A DNA stretch of 64,000 nt, from assembly GCF_013266755.1 (NCBI RefSeq), contig NZ_JABRWJ010000005.1:124001-188000 (forward strand), given 5' to 3'. A model generated the notes under the pieces. That model saw nothing but the letters and a program-made list of their open reading frames with translations, did no database searches and was not told where the DNA came from. Shown piece after piece: positions 1 through 9,614 of this stretch (position 1 is the first letter of the stretch; each line of letters opens with the position of its first letter). Source of the stretch: Pseudaquabacterium terrae (GTDB lineage Bacteria > Pseudomonadota > Gammaproteobacteria > Burkholderiales > Burkholderiaceae_C). The translations under genes and the position numbers were made by a program.

Positions 1-1939
1 CACCTTGCTTGTTGCGGCCACCCCCGCCGCCGCCGCCACCGCCGCCGCCGAAGCCACGCTGCTTCTGCACGAAGCGCTTGTCGTAGGTCTGCTCGAGCGG
101 GTTCGGGATCGGCCCATCCTCGGAATACTCGCGGCGCGGCTGGCGCGCCTCCTTGATCGCCCGCTTGTCGAAGGTCTGCTGCAGCGGGTTGGGAATCGGT
201 CCGCCCTCGCCCGGCTCACGGCGCTCGACGATCCGATCGCCGCCGCGGTCGATCCGCTCGCCGCGATCCGGACGGTCGACGCGCTGCTCGTTGCGGTCAT
301 TGCGGTCATTGCGGCCACCGCGGCGGTTGCGGCGCGGCTTGCCGGGGCCGTCGCCCTGGCGCGGACCCTGGCCTTGACCCTGGCCTTGACCCTGGCCCTG
401 ACCCTGGCCCTGACCTTGTGCAGGCTGACCGTCGCGGCCACCGGCCATGCGGCGCAGCTCGCGCACCTCGGCCTCGTTCAGGTCGACCCACACGCCACGC
501 TTCAGGCCGCGCGGCAGCACGACGCAGCCGTAGCGGATGCGGATCAGCCGGCTGACGGTCAGCCCGACGCTGTCGAAAAGCTTGCGCACTTCGCGGTTCC
601 GCCCTTCGCTGATGACGACGCGGTACCAATGGTTCGCGCCCTCGCCGCCGCCGTCGGCGATCGACTTGAATGCCGCGCGCAGGCCGTCGATCTCGATGCC
701 TTCGAGCAGCGTCTCGCGCGCTTCCTCGTCGAGCGTGCCGAGCACGCGCACGGCGTACTCGCGCTCGACGCCGAAGCGCGGATGCATCAGCTGGTTCGCC
801 AGCTCGCCCGAGCTGGTGAACAGCAGCAGGCCCTCGGTGTTGATGTCGAGGCGCCCGACCGACTGCCACTTGCCTTGCGGCAGCCGCGGCAGGCGGCGGA
901 AGACCGTCGGCCGATGCTGCGGGTCGTCGTGCGTGACGACCTCGCCGACCGGCTTGTGATAGGCCAGCACGCGCGGCAGCGGCGGCACGATGCGCACCTT
1001 GACCGGCTTGCCGGCGACCTTGATCTGGTCGCCGAAGGAGATGCGCTGGCCGACATGCGCCGGCTGGCCGTTGACGGTGACTCGGCCGTCGGCAATCAGC
1101 TGCTCCATGTCGCGCCGCGAGCCGATGCCGGCCTGCGCGAGCACCTTGTGCAGCTTCGGCGCATCCGGCTCGGCGGCCAGCACGCGGCGCTCGGGGATCG
1201 CTTCGATGTCCTCGGACGGCAGCGCGTCGTAGGCCCCTGACAACACATCGGCGAAGGTCTCGCCGGCGTCGACGGGCGGCAGCGGCGCCGCCGGTGCCGC
1301 AGCAGCTTCGTCGGCATCGTCCTCGTCGTCGTCCGCATCGGCGTCGGCGTCGCTGAGTGCGACGGCGGCCGGCGGCTCTGCCGCGCCCTCGGCCACGCCT
1401 TCCGGCAACGCGCGATCGGCACCACCGCGACGGCCACGGCGGCGACCGCGATTGCGACGGCGCGCACCGTCGCCACCTTCGTCGCCCTCGGCACCCTCGC
1501 CCGGCGCGGAGTCAGCCGCTTCGGTCGACGCCTCGTCGCGCGGGCCGGCATCGCTCGGGGCAGCGACGGCATCGGCCACCGACACCGTGGGCGGGACCTC
1601 GGCCGGCGCAGCGGGCAGCGGCGCTTCGAACACCACTGGCGCAGGCATCGCCTCCACCACCGGGGGCGCGGCGGCTTCGGCCGCTGGCGGAAAATCCTCG
1701 ACCACCGCGGCCTTGCGGCGCGTGCGCTTGGGCTTCGCCGGCGCCTCGTCGGCCACGGGTGGCGTCGGATTCTCGGCGACGTCGGTCGCCGCTTCGGCCG
1801 CGATGGCCTCGGGCTCGGCGTCGGGCTTGGGCGCGGCGCGACGGCGGCGCGGCTTCGGTGCCGCGGGGGTGTCGGCCGCGGTATCGGCCGGCGTGCCGGG
1901 TTCCTCGGGCTGAAGCGGATCGGTGTCTTGCGGGTTCAT
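1..1939 (-). CDS. rluB: 23S rRNA pseudouridine synthase RluB, 3' end cut by the window
   Basis: Pseudouridine synthase of the RsuA/RluB family, which in characterised RluB proteins modifies helix 89 of 23S rRNA. About 646 codons are visible and the C-terminus runs off the left edge. A long acidic, Ala/Pro-rich N-terminal extension (about 270 residues) precedes an S4 RNA-binding domain beginning [20 protein letters not shown]. The catalytic domain carries [11 protein letters not shown] with the catalytic Asp. The tail is low-complexity: Gly-Gln repeats, two GPIPNPLxQTxDKR motifs and a poly-Gly run. Typical enzymes are about 290 residues, so both extensions are unusual, though such extensions are common in this order. 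The start ATG overlaps the scpB stop (ATGA), implying translational coupling. The catalytic assignment is firm; RluB rather than a close paralogue is inferred from the neighbour scpB. Confidence 0.9.
   Translation of the reverse strand, partial: MNPQDTDPLQPEEPGTPADTAADTPAAPKPRRRRAAPKPDAEPEAIAAEAATDVAENPTPPVADEAPAKPKRTRRKAAVVEDFPPAAEAAAPPVVEAMPAPVVFEAPLPAAPAEVPPTVSVADAVAAPSDAGPRDEASTEAADSAPGEGAEGDEGGDGARRRNRGRRRGRRGGADRALPEGVAEGAAEPPAAVALSDADADADDDEDDADEAAAAPAAPLPPVDAGETFADVLSGAYDALPSEDIEAIPERRVLAAEPDAPKLHKVLAQAGIGSRRDMEQLIADGRVTVNGQPAHVGQRISFGDQIKVAGKPVKVRIVPPLPRVLAYHKPVGEVVTHDDPQHRPTVFRRLPRLPQGKWQSVGRLDINTEGLLLFTSSGELANQLMHPRFGVEREYAVRVLGTLDEEARETLLEGIEIDGLRAAFKSIADGGGEGANHWYRVVISEGRNREVRKLFDSVGLTVSRLIRIRYGCVVLPRGLKRGVWVDLNEAEVRELRRMAGGRDGQPAQGQGQGQGQGQGQGQGQGPRQGDGPGKPRRNRRGGRNDRNDRNEQRVDRPDRGERIDRGGDRIVERREPGEGGPIPNPLQQTFDKRAIKEARQPRREYSEDGPIPNPLEQTYDKRFVQKQRGFGGGGGGGGGGGRNKQG
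365..412. repeat. Four 12-bp tandem units encoding Gly-Gln repeats in rluB
   Basis: Four consecutive 12-bp units (ACCCTGGCCTTG twice, then ACCCTGGCCCTG twice) lie inside rluB and encode a Gly-Gln array on the minus strand. The units differ only at one synonymous position, so the array probably arose by recent replication slippage and may vary in copy number between strains. Confidence 0.85.
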
Positions 1940-2712
1940 GCGTGCGAGGCGGGGGAAAGATTTTCGGGCGGAGCGACGGTGTCGTCGGACGGGGGCGCCG
2001 TGTCGTCGGCGGACGCGGAGGGATCGGTGGCCGCAGCGGCATCGCTGTCGGCGGGCGCCGCATCGCTGTCGGCGGGCGCCGCATCGAGCGGCAGCGCGGC
2101 CTGTCCATCGGCCACCTCGGGCAGCAGCATCGCCTGGCCTTCGGGCGTCGCTGCGAGCGCTGCGGCGGTGGGCGGCCCTTCGATGGCCGGCAATTGGTCG
2201 AGGCTGGCGAGGCCCAGGTCGTCGAGGAACTGGCGCGTCGTGGCGTACAGCGCCGGTCGGCCCGGCGCTTCGCGGTAGCCGATCGCTTCGATCCAGCCAC
2301 GCTCCTCGAGCTGCTTGACGATCTGGCTGCTGACGGTGACGCCGCGAATGTCCTCGATGTCGCCGCGCGTCACCGGCTGGCGGTAGGCAATGATCGCCAG
2401 CGTCTCCATCGTCGCGCGGGAATAACGCGGCGGCTTCTCGGGATGCAGGCGATCGAGGAAGACGCGCATCTCGGGCCGGCTCTGGAAACGCCAGCCCGTG
2501 GACAGCGCGACGAGCTCGACGCCACGGTCTTCCCAGTCGCGCACCAACTCGTCGAGCAGGCTGCGAATGGTGTCGGCGCCGACCTGCTCGTCGAACAGGC
2601 CGCGCATTTCGCGCAGGGGCATCGGCTGCTGCGCGCAGATCAGCGCGGTCTCGAGGACACGCTTGGCCTGCAGGGTATTCATGAACCTCTGTTCATCGGT
2701 GCCGGCGCTCAC
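1936..2712 (-). CDS. scpB: Segregation and condensation protein B (ScpB)
   Basis: ScpB is the paired winged-helix kite subunit of the SMC-ScpAB condensin that organises and segregates the chromosome. The first ~190 residues ([19 protein letters not shown] through the [16 protein letters not shown] segment) match the two winged-helix domains. The tail after that is acidic and Ala/Ser-rich with a repeated PADSDAA unit. The longest reading starts at a GTG (2712). An ATG ten codons in (2682) has an AGAGG close upstream and is an equally credible start. The stop overlaps the rluB start. scpA is usually adjacent but is not present in the sequence upstream here. Confidence 0.92.
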   Translation of the reverse strand: MSAGTDEQRFMNTLQAKRVLETALICAQQPMPLREMRGLFDEQVGADTIRSLLDELVRDWEDRGVELVALSTGWRFQSRPEMRVFLDRLHPEKPPRYSRATMETLAIIAYRQPVTRGDIEDIRGVTVSSQIVKQLEERGWIEAIGYREAPGRPALYATTRQFLDDLGLASLDQLPAIEGPPTAAALAATPEGQAMLLPEVADGQAALPLDAAPADSDAAPADSDAAAATDPSASADDTAPPSDDTVAPPENLSPASHA

Positions 2713-2951
2713 GCGCGGCGGACTTCATCGCAAGTTGCGGATCGAATGGGTGCGGGCCCGACTGCGAAGCCCCTGCACGACTGCGGTATCTGATGGCAGA
2801 TGGGGCGGCAGCTTCGCTGCGGGCCCCGATGGCCCTGCGCCAAATCCTGGCGTCTTCCGGGCGGCCTGGCTTGATGGACCAGAGCCCTCGGGACTCCGGC
2901 CGTGAAGCGCTAAGCTCGTCGCGGCATTGTAGCCTCAACGTCGCGCGCCGC

Positions 2952-3920
<969 letters not shown>

Positions 3921-3987
3921 TAGAATCCCATGCTTTGCTTCTACGCCAGGAAGGCGGCGCGCGTCTGCAGCGCCGCCGCTGCCAACG

Positions 3988-4800
3988 ATGAGCTTCTTCC
4001 AGCTTGTGCGCCTGAAGGCGCTGCTCACCCCGCTGTTGGTGGCCGCGATGGCCCTCGCGGCCGGCTGCGGCTCCGACCCCAAGCGGGACGGGCGCGATGA
4101 CGTCGAGAAATTGTATGCAGACGCGCGCGACGACCTGAACTCGGGCAGCTACGACAAGGCGATCAAGACGCTCGAGCGCATCGAGGGCCGCGCCGCCGGC
4201 ACGCTGCTGGCCCAGCAGGCGATGCTCGACATGGCCTACGCGCAGTGGCGCACCGCCGAACGCGTGCAGGCGATCGCCACGCTCGACCGCTTCATCAAGC
4301 TGAACCCGTCGAGCCCGGCGCTGGACTACGCGCTGTACCTGAAGGGCATCGTCAATTTCAACGACAACATGGGCATGCTCGGCACGCTCGCGCGCCAGAA
4401 CCTGTCCGAGCGCGACCAGCAGGCCTCGCGCGATGCCTACCAGGCCTTCGGGCAACTGGTCGAGCAGTTTCCGGCGTCGAAGTACAGCGCCGACGCGAAG
4501 CTGCGCATGGACTACATCGTCAACTCGCTCGCCGAGCACGAAGTGCATGTGGCGCGCTACTACTTCCGGCGCGGTGCCTTCCTGGCGGCGGCCAACCGCG
4601 CACAGCAGGTCGTGCGCGACTACCCGCAGGCGCCGGCCAACGAGGAAGCGCTTTACCTCATGGCCGTCAGCTATGAGCGCCTCGGGCTGACGGCGCTGCG
4701 CGACGACGCCGACCGCGTGCTGAAGAAGAACTTCCCGAAGAGCCGCTTCGTGGAGGGCGGCGAGCGCGTCTCGGATCGCCCCTGGTGGAAATTCTGGTGA
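3988..4800 (+). CDS. bamD: Outer membrane assembly lipoprotein BamD
   Basis: BamD is the essential lipoprotein partner of BamA in the beta-barrel assembly machine of the outer membrane. The 270-residue product begins with a type II signal peptide ending LAAGC, whose Cys would be lipidated. It is followed by five TPR-like helical repeats (for example LYADARDDLNSGSYDKAIKT and LLAQQAMLDMAYAQW). The chosen ATG places the signal peptide correctly; upstream in-frame codons add a non-signal sequence overlapping rluD. It is convergent with the helicase gene, whose stop lies 4 bp away. Confidence 0.95.
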   Translation: MSFFQLVRLKALLTPLLVAAMALAAGCGSDPKRDGRDDVEKLYADARDDLNSGSYDKAIKTLERIEGRAAGTLLAQQAMLDMAYAQWRTAERVQAIATLDRFIKLNPSSPALDYALYLKGIVNFNDNMGMLGTLARQNLSERDQQASRDAYQAFGQLVEQFPASKYSADAKLRMDYIVNSLAEHEVHVARYYFRRGAFLAAANRAQQVVRDYPQAPANEEALYLMAVSYERLGLTALRDDADRVLKKNFPKSRFVEGGERVSDRPWWKFW

Positions 4801-4804
4801 GCGC

Positions 4805-6799
4805 CTAGGCCGTGTGTGACGCGGCCAGTACATCGAGCCAGGCGAGCGCGTCGTCCTCGGTGTCCAGCGTGCCCATCGGCGGCAGCGCCTGGCGCAGCTT
4901 GCGGCCGTAGCCCATCTGGCGCAGCCGCGGATCGGTGATCACCAGCAGCCCGCGATCGCTCTCGCTGCGGATCAGCCGGCCGGCGCCCTGCTTCAGCGAG
5001 ATCGCCGCCTCCGACAGGAAATAGTCGTCGAACGGCGAGCGGCCCTGGCGCTCGAGCTCGCGCGTGCGCGCCTGCACCAGCGGATCGTTCGGCGGCGGGA
5101 ACGGCAGCTTGTCGATGATCACGCACTGCAGCGCATCACCGGGCACGTCGATGCCCTCCCAGAAGCTCTGCGAGCCGACCAGCACGCTGCGCGGCGTGTC
5201 GAGGAAGCGCTGCAGCAGCGTGCGCTTCGGATGACTGCCCTGCACCAGCACCTGCAGGCCGTCGCCGGCGGCGGCGCTCGCCGCTTCGAGCGCCTCGGCG
5301 ATCAGCGGCAGCACGCGCAAGGTCGTCGTCAGCACGAAGCTGCGGCCGCCGAGGCGGCCGGCCAGCCGGGCCGCGAGCGCACCGACCGCCGCCGGATGGC
5401 CGGGCTCGTTCGGCTTCGGGAAACGCGGCGGCACCCAGGTTCGCGCATGCGCGGCGTAGTCGAACGGACTGCCGACGCGCAGCTTGCGTGCATCCTCCAG
5501 CGCCGCGGCCTCGCAGAACCAGGCCAGCTCGTCGTCGGTGCCGAGCGTGGCCGAGGTGAAGATCCAGGCCCGCGGCGCGGCGTTGCGCTGCTCGTTGAAC
5601 AGCTCGCGGATGTGCAGCGGCGACTCGATCAGGCGCGCGTCGCGCGAGCCGAGGTCGATCCAGCGCACGCGGTCCGGCGCGGTCTCGGCGACGAAGCGGT
5701 CGGCCAGGTCCTTCATCGCCTGCGCCCGCTGCAGCAGCCGCGTGAAGTCGGGCGCCACGGCCTCGACCTCGGCGAGCGCTGCGGCGGCAGCGTCGGCGGC
5801 GACGCCGAGCGAGCGCACCGCGTCGACGAACGCCGGCTGCCGGGCCCGTTCGTCCCAGCGCAGCTTGATCACGCCGCGCACCTCGCGCAGCGGTCCGGCG
5901 CAGGCCAGGCGCAGGTCGCGCGTGCCACGATCGAGCGCGCCGGCCAGCTCCTGCCACGGCGCCAGCCCGCGTGCGTGGGCCAGGCCGGCAGCGACGATGT
6001 CGCGCGCCAGGTCGAGCGCCTGGCCGGTCGCCAGCGTGGTGCCGAGGAACTGCAGGCCGGTCTCGACGAGCTGGTGCGCCTCGTCGAAGACCACCGCATC
6101 GACGGTCGGCAGCAGCTCGGCGACGCCGCTGTCGCGCAGCGAGACATCGGCGAAGAACAGGTGGTGGTTGACGACCACCAGGTCGGCGGCCATCGCTTCG
6201 CGCCGCGCCTTGACGACATGGCAGCGCTGGTACGACGGGCAATCGGTGCCGAGGCAGTTGTCGCGCGTGGAGGTCACCAGCGGGATCACCGGCGAGCGGT
6301 CGTCGAGGCCGTCGATCTCCGCCAGGTCGCCGCTGGCGGTGCCGGCGGCCCAGGTCTCGATGCGCGCCAGCGCCCGCACCGCGAAGCGGTCCGGCAAGGT
6401 CGCGCTCGACCGCGCCTGCTCCAGCCGGTGCAGGCACAGATAGCTCGCGCGGCCTTTCAGCAGCGCGATGCGCACCGGCACGCGCAGCGCATCGCGCAGC
6501 CGCGGCAGGTCGCGCAGGAAGAGCTGGTCCTGCAGGCTCTTCGTCGCCGTGCTGACCAGCGCGCGGCGCTGCGACAGCAGCAGCGGCACCAGGTAGCCGA
6601 AGGTCTTGCCGACGCCGGTGCCGGCCTCGGCGACGAGCGCGGCACGGTCTTCGATCGCCTCGGCCATCGCCTGGGCCAGGCGCTGCTGCATCGCGCGGTC
6701 GACGAAACCCGGATCGGCCTGCGCCAGCGCGCCGCCGGGCCCGAGGGCTTCCAGCGTGGCGTCGACCAGGGCGCAGCGTTCGGCCAGCGCAGGGCTCAC
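4805..6799 (-). CDS. ATP-dependent DNA helicase, DinG/YoaA family with iron-sulfur domain
   Basis: An XPD-like superfamily 2 helicase, about 664 residues. It shows Walker A (EAGTGVGKT, about residues 58-66), a DEAH box (VVFDEAHQL) and the C-terminal motifs SFWEGIDVPGD and GAGRLIRS. Four cysteines at about 121, 181, 186 and 192 (YLCL, DNCLGTDCPSYQRC) fit the 4Fe-4S cluster that DinG and YoaA use for 5'-3' unwinding of structured or damaged DNA. A GTG start at 6799 overlaps the stop of the upstream DUF465 gene (GTGA), so I prefer it to the upstream ATG at 6826, which lies inside that gene. DinG and YoaA cannot be separated from sequence alone. Confidence 0.9.
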   Translation of the reverse strand: MSPALAERCALVDATLEALGPGGALAQADPGFVDRAMQQRLAQAMAEAIEDRAALVAEAGTGVGKTFGYLVPLLLSQRRALVSTATKSLQDQLFLRDLPRLRDALRVPVRIALLKGRASYLCLHRLEQARSSATLPDRFAVRALARIETWAAGTASGDLAEIDGLDDRSPVIPLVTSTRDNCLGTDCPSYQRCHVVKARREAMAADLVVVNHHLFFADVSLRDSGVAELLPTVDAVVFDEAHQLVETGLQFLGTTLATGQALDLARDIVAAGLAHARGLAPWQELAGALDRGTRDLRLACAGPLREVRGVIKLRWDERARQPAFVDAVRSLGVAADAAAAALAEVEAVAPDFTRLLQRAQAMKDLADRFVAETAPDRVRWIDLGSRDARLIESPLHIRELFNEQRNAAPRAWIFTSATLGTDDELAWFCEAAALEDARKLRVGSPFDYAAHARTWVPPRFPKPNEPGHPAAVGALAARLAGRLGGRSFVLTTTLRVLPLIAEALEAASAAAGDGLQVLVQGSHPKRTLLQRFLDTPRSVLVGSQSFWEGIDVPGDALQCVIIDKLPFPPPNDPLVQARTRELERQGRSPFDDYFLSEAAISLKQGAGRLIRSESDRGLLVITDPRLRQMGYGRKLRQALPPMGTLDTEDDALAWLDVLAASHTA

Positions 6800-7017
6800 G
6801 CAGGCTCCGGCGGATCGACTTCGCACTCGAGCCGGCTGATCATGTCGCGCAGCGCGAGCCGGCGCTTCTTCATGCGCCGCAAGCTCAGCTCGTCGACCGG
6901 CGTCTGCTCGGCCGCGCGGTCGATCAGGCTGTCGAGATCGGCATGTTCCATGCGCAGCTCGATCAATCGCCGCTGCGGCGAATGCAGGTTGTCCTCGTCT
7001 GATACGTCCGGCGCCAT
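6796..7017 (-). CDS. DUF465/YdcH-family small protein
   Basis: A 73-residue charged protein with the DUF465 helical-hairpin pattern: an HADLDSLID segment followed by ELSLRRMKKRRLALRDMI near the C-terminus. The family is widespread in proteobacteria and has no settled function; SlyX-like coiled-coil dimers are suggested by structure. Its stop overlaps the GTG start of the helicase gene, so the two are probably translated together. Confidence 0.85.
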   Translation of the reverse strand: MAPDVSDEDNLHSPQRRLIELRMEHADLDSLIDRAAEQTPVDELSLRRMKKRRLALRDMISRLECEVDPPEPA

Positions 7018-7103
7018 GATCGGGCGAGTTTATAGTCCCGAGTCATGAGCCCGCCGGGCCGCCCCAAGGGCGAATGCCGGAGGGCGGAGCCCGAAGGGTA
7101 CTG

Positions 7104-7871
7104 ATGACCGCGCCTTCCACTGCCCACCGCCTGACGGCGGCCACCGCGCTTCACCGCGGCGATCGTGCCTACCAGCAGGACCAGGTCGAGATCCTCGCCC
7201 ACGGGCGCGTGCCCGGCTGCGTGCTGGCGGTGCTGGCCGACGGCATGGGCGGCAAGAGCGGCGGCCGCAAGGCCTCGGACCAGGTGGTGATGACCGCGCG
7301 CCAGATCTTCGAGCGCTACCTGCCGGCGAAGGACGATCCCGCCGAGACGCTGAAGCAGCTGGTGATGGAATCGCACCTGATGATCAAGCTGACGGCGATC
7401 ACCGCCGAGGAAGAACCGCACAGCACGGTCGCCTCGTTCCTGCTCGGACCGCTGCTCGATTGCGCGGTCGCCCATGCCGGTGATTCGCGCGTGTACCACT
7501 TCCGCGGCTCCGAGATGGTCAGCCGCACGACCGACCACTCGTACGTGCAGCGGCTGATCGACGAAGGCAAGCTCAGCGAGGAACAGGCCAATGCGCACCC
7601 GCAGGCCAACCTGCTGACCGGCTGCCTCGGCACGCAGGCCGACCCGCCGCTGACGGTGACACAGATCGATGCCGTCAAGCCAGGCGACTCGCTGCTGGCC
7701 TGCAGCGACGGCCTGTGGCACTACTTCACGCCGCGCGAGCTGGGCGCCATCGTGCACGGGCTGCCGCCGCGCGAAGCAAGCGAGATGCTGGTGACCAAGG
7801 CGCGCCAGCGCGCCCGCGGCGGCGGCGACAACCTGTCGCTCGCGCTGGTGCGGGTGGACGCGATCAGCTGA
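7104..7871 (+). CDS. PP2C-family serine/threonine protein phosphatase
   Basis: Metal-dependent protein phosphatase of the PPM/PP2C type, 255 residues and nearly just the catalytic domain. Visible motifs in order are GDRAYQQDQ (motif 1), LADGMGGKSGG (metal-binding Asp and Gly), HAGDSRVY, CSDGLW and GGDNLSLALV with the last metal-binding Asp. The ATG at 7104 directly precedes the conserved domain. No Ser/Thr kinase or type VI secretion gene lies next to it, so the substrate is unknown. It is divergent from the DUF465 gene. Confidence 0.9.
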   Translation: MTAPSTAHRLTAATALHRGDRAYQQDQVEILAHGRVPGCVLAVLADGMGGKSGGRKASDQVVMTARQIFERYLPAKDDPAETLKQLVMESHLMIKLTAITAEEEPHSTVASFLLGPLLDCAVAHAGDSRVYHFRGSEMVSRTTDHSYVQRLIDEGKLSEEQANAHPQANLLTGCLGTQADPPLTVTQIDAVKPGDSLLACSDGLWHYFTPRELGAIVHGLPPREASEMLVTKARQRARGGGDNLSLALVRVDAIS

Positions 7872-7880
7872 CGCGCATTG

Positions 7881-8504
7881 TCAGCGGCCCGCGCTGGCCG
7901 CCGACGGTACCGGCAGCGGCGCAGGCACGGGCTTGCGGGCGTCGCGCTCGGCATTGCGGCGGTTCACCGCGTCCCGGTGCGTCTGCACCTCCTGCTCGCG
8001 TTGCGCGCGCTCGTTGCGGCGCTGCGCGGCTTCTTCGGGCGTGACGGCCGGGCGCGGCGCGGGTGCCGAAGCGGCGGGCCGCGGCGCCAGCGGCGCGCGC
8101 GCGCCGCGCACCACCGCCGATGCGGCCGGCGCCACGGCCCGCGCATCGGCCTCGCGCGTCTTCTCGTGGATGCCGCGCAGCCGCTCCGCGGCGCGCTGCC
8201 GCCGCTGCTGGTCGTCGAGCACCGCCTGCTGCGCCGCCAGCTGCTCCAGCGTGCGGCGGCGTTCGCGGCGCGCCTCTTCGACGCAGGTGGTCACTGCGAA
8301 GCGCTCCTCGCAGGCCTTGCGGGCCGTGTCGTAGCGCGCCTCGGCGGCGCGCTTCTCGGTGGCGATGCGGGCACGCTGGCGGGCTTGATCCGACGCATTG
8401 GTTGATGCGGCCGGCGGCGGCGTCGACGCCGGCTGGGCCGCGGCCGGGAAAGAGGCCGCGCCAGCAATCAACAGTGCGAACAGGCGTCGGGTCAGCAGCG
8501 GCAT
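7881..8504 (-). CDS. Exported Arg/Ala-rich coiled-coil protein of unknown function
   Basis: I do not recognise a named family. The 207-residue product opens with a cleavable signal peptide (LLTRRLFALLIAGAASFPAA, cleavage after AQ), then a Pro/Thr linker. A long highly charged helix follows (QARQRARIATEKRAAEARYD onward) containing two cysteines spaced ten residues apart (KACEERFAVTTC). The rest is Ala/Pro/Arg-rich. The pattern suggests a periplasmic coiled-coil protein. It ends 9 bp from the phosphatase stop and starts 14 bp after zapE, so it may be the last gene of the sucA-zapE transcript. Confidence 0.7.
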   Translation of the reverse strand: MPLLTRRLFALLIAGAASFPAAAQPASTPPPAASTNASDQARQRARIATEKRAAEARYDTARKACEERFAVTTCVEEARRERRRTLEQLAAQQAVLDDQQRRQRAAERLRGIHEKTREADARAVAPAASAVVRGARAPLAPRPAASAPAPRPAVTPEEAAQRRNERAQREQEVQTHRDAVNRRNAERDARKPVPAPLPVPSAASAGR

Positions 8505-8518
8505 CGGCCAAGCTCCGG

Positions 8519-9613
8519 TCAGGCGATCCGCGTATCGACATCGCGCCGCTCGAGCGCCAGGTACGCGGCCGATTGCATCTCCTGCAGCCGCGAAACCGTG
8601 CGCGGGAACTCGTGCGCGAGCGGCCCTTCGATGTACAGATGATCCGCCGGCACCGCGGCCGAGATGACCAGCTTGACGCGGCGGTCGTACAGCACGTCGA
8701 CCAGCAGCGTGAAGCGCCGCGCCTCGCTGGCCAGGCGCGGCGGCATCTGCGGCACGTTCGACAGGATCACGGTGTGAAACTGCTGCGCGATCTCGAGGTA
8801 GTCGTTCTGCGAGCGCGGGCCGCCGCACAGCGTCGCGAAGTTGAACCACACGACACCGCCGGCGCGGCGCAGCGCACGCAGCTCGCGATGTTCGATGTGC
8901 AGCAGCGGGTCCTCGTCGCGCGCCTCGGCCAGCTCTTCGAAGGCGCGTTGCACCGCGGCGTCGGCCTTGTCGTCGAGCGGCCAGTGGTAGAGCTCAACCT
9001 GCTCGAGCGTGCGGCGCCGGTAGTCCACGCCGTGGTCGACGCTGATCACCTCGAGCTTGTCCTTCAACAGCGCGATCGCCGGCAGGATGCGATCACGATG
9101 CAGGCCGTGCGGGTACAGCGCATCGGGCTGGAAGTTCGAGGTCGTGACGATCGAGACGCGATTGGCAAACATGGCGTCCAGCAGCCGGTGCAGGATCATC
9201 GCATCGGTGACGTCCGAGACATGGAACTCGTCGAAACAGATGAGACGAAAGCGCCGCGCGATGCGCTTGCCGAGCTCGTCGAGCGGGTTCTGCTGGCCCT
9301 TGAGCTCCTGCAGCTCGCGGTGCACCTCGCGCATGAACTCGTGGAAGTGCAGCCGTGTCTTGCGCTTCAGCGGCACGGACTGGAAGAAGCAATCCATCAG
9401 GAAGCTCTTGCCGCGCCCGACGCCGCCGTGCATGTAGACGCCGCGCGGAATCGGCGGGCGCAGCAGGATGGACAGCACGCTGCTGCGCCGCGCCTTGTAG
9501 TCCGCCCACTCGTTCTCGCAGCGCTCGAGCGCGTCGATCGCCATCAGCTGCGCCGGGTCCGCGGTGTAGCCGCGTTCGGCGAGCGTGGCTTGAAAGAGCT
9601 GGCGGACCCCCAC
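8519..9613 (-). CDS. zapE: Cell division ATPase ZapE (AFG1-like)
   Basis: ZapE is an AFG1/LACE1-type AAA+ ATPase that destabilises FtsZ polymers during constriction under stress. The 364-residue product has Walker A GGVGRGKS (about residue 62), Walker B LICFDEF, and the family segment HFHEFMREVHREL. The start is a GTG one base after the lpdA stop, with no clear ribosome-binding site, so translation is probably coupled to lpdA. Linkage of zapE to the 2-oxoglutarate dehydrogenase genes is common in Burkholderiales. Confidence 0.92.
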   Translation of the reverse strand: MGVRQLFQATLAERGYTADPAQLMAIDALERCENEWADYKARRSSVLSILLRPPIPRGVYMHGGVGRGKSFLMDCFFQSVPLKRKTRLHFHEFMREVHRELQELKGQQNPLDELGKRIARRFRLICFDEFHVSDVTDAMILHRLLDAMFANRVSIVTTSNFQPDALYPHGLHRDRILPAIALLKDKLEVISVDHGVDYRRRTLEQVELYHWPLDDKADAAVQRAFEELAEARDEDPLLHIEHRELRALRRAGGVVWFNFATLCGGPRSQNDYLEIAQQFHTVILSNVPQMPPRLASEARRFTLLVDVLYDRRVKLVISAAVPADHLYIEGPLAHEFPRTVSRLQEMQSAAYLALERRDVDTRIA

Positions 9614-9614
9614 G

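Noticed and set aside
365-412. Short CRISPR-like repeat array
   Set aside because: The units are 12 bp, contiguous without spacers and in frame in rluB; this is a coding tandem repeat.
2926-2931. TACAAT on the minus strand as a -10 box for scpB-rluB
   Set aside because: No acceptable -35 box lies at 16-18 bp, so the promoter is not supported.
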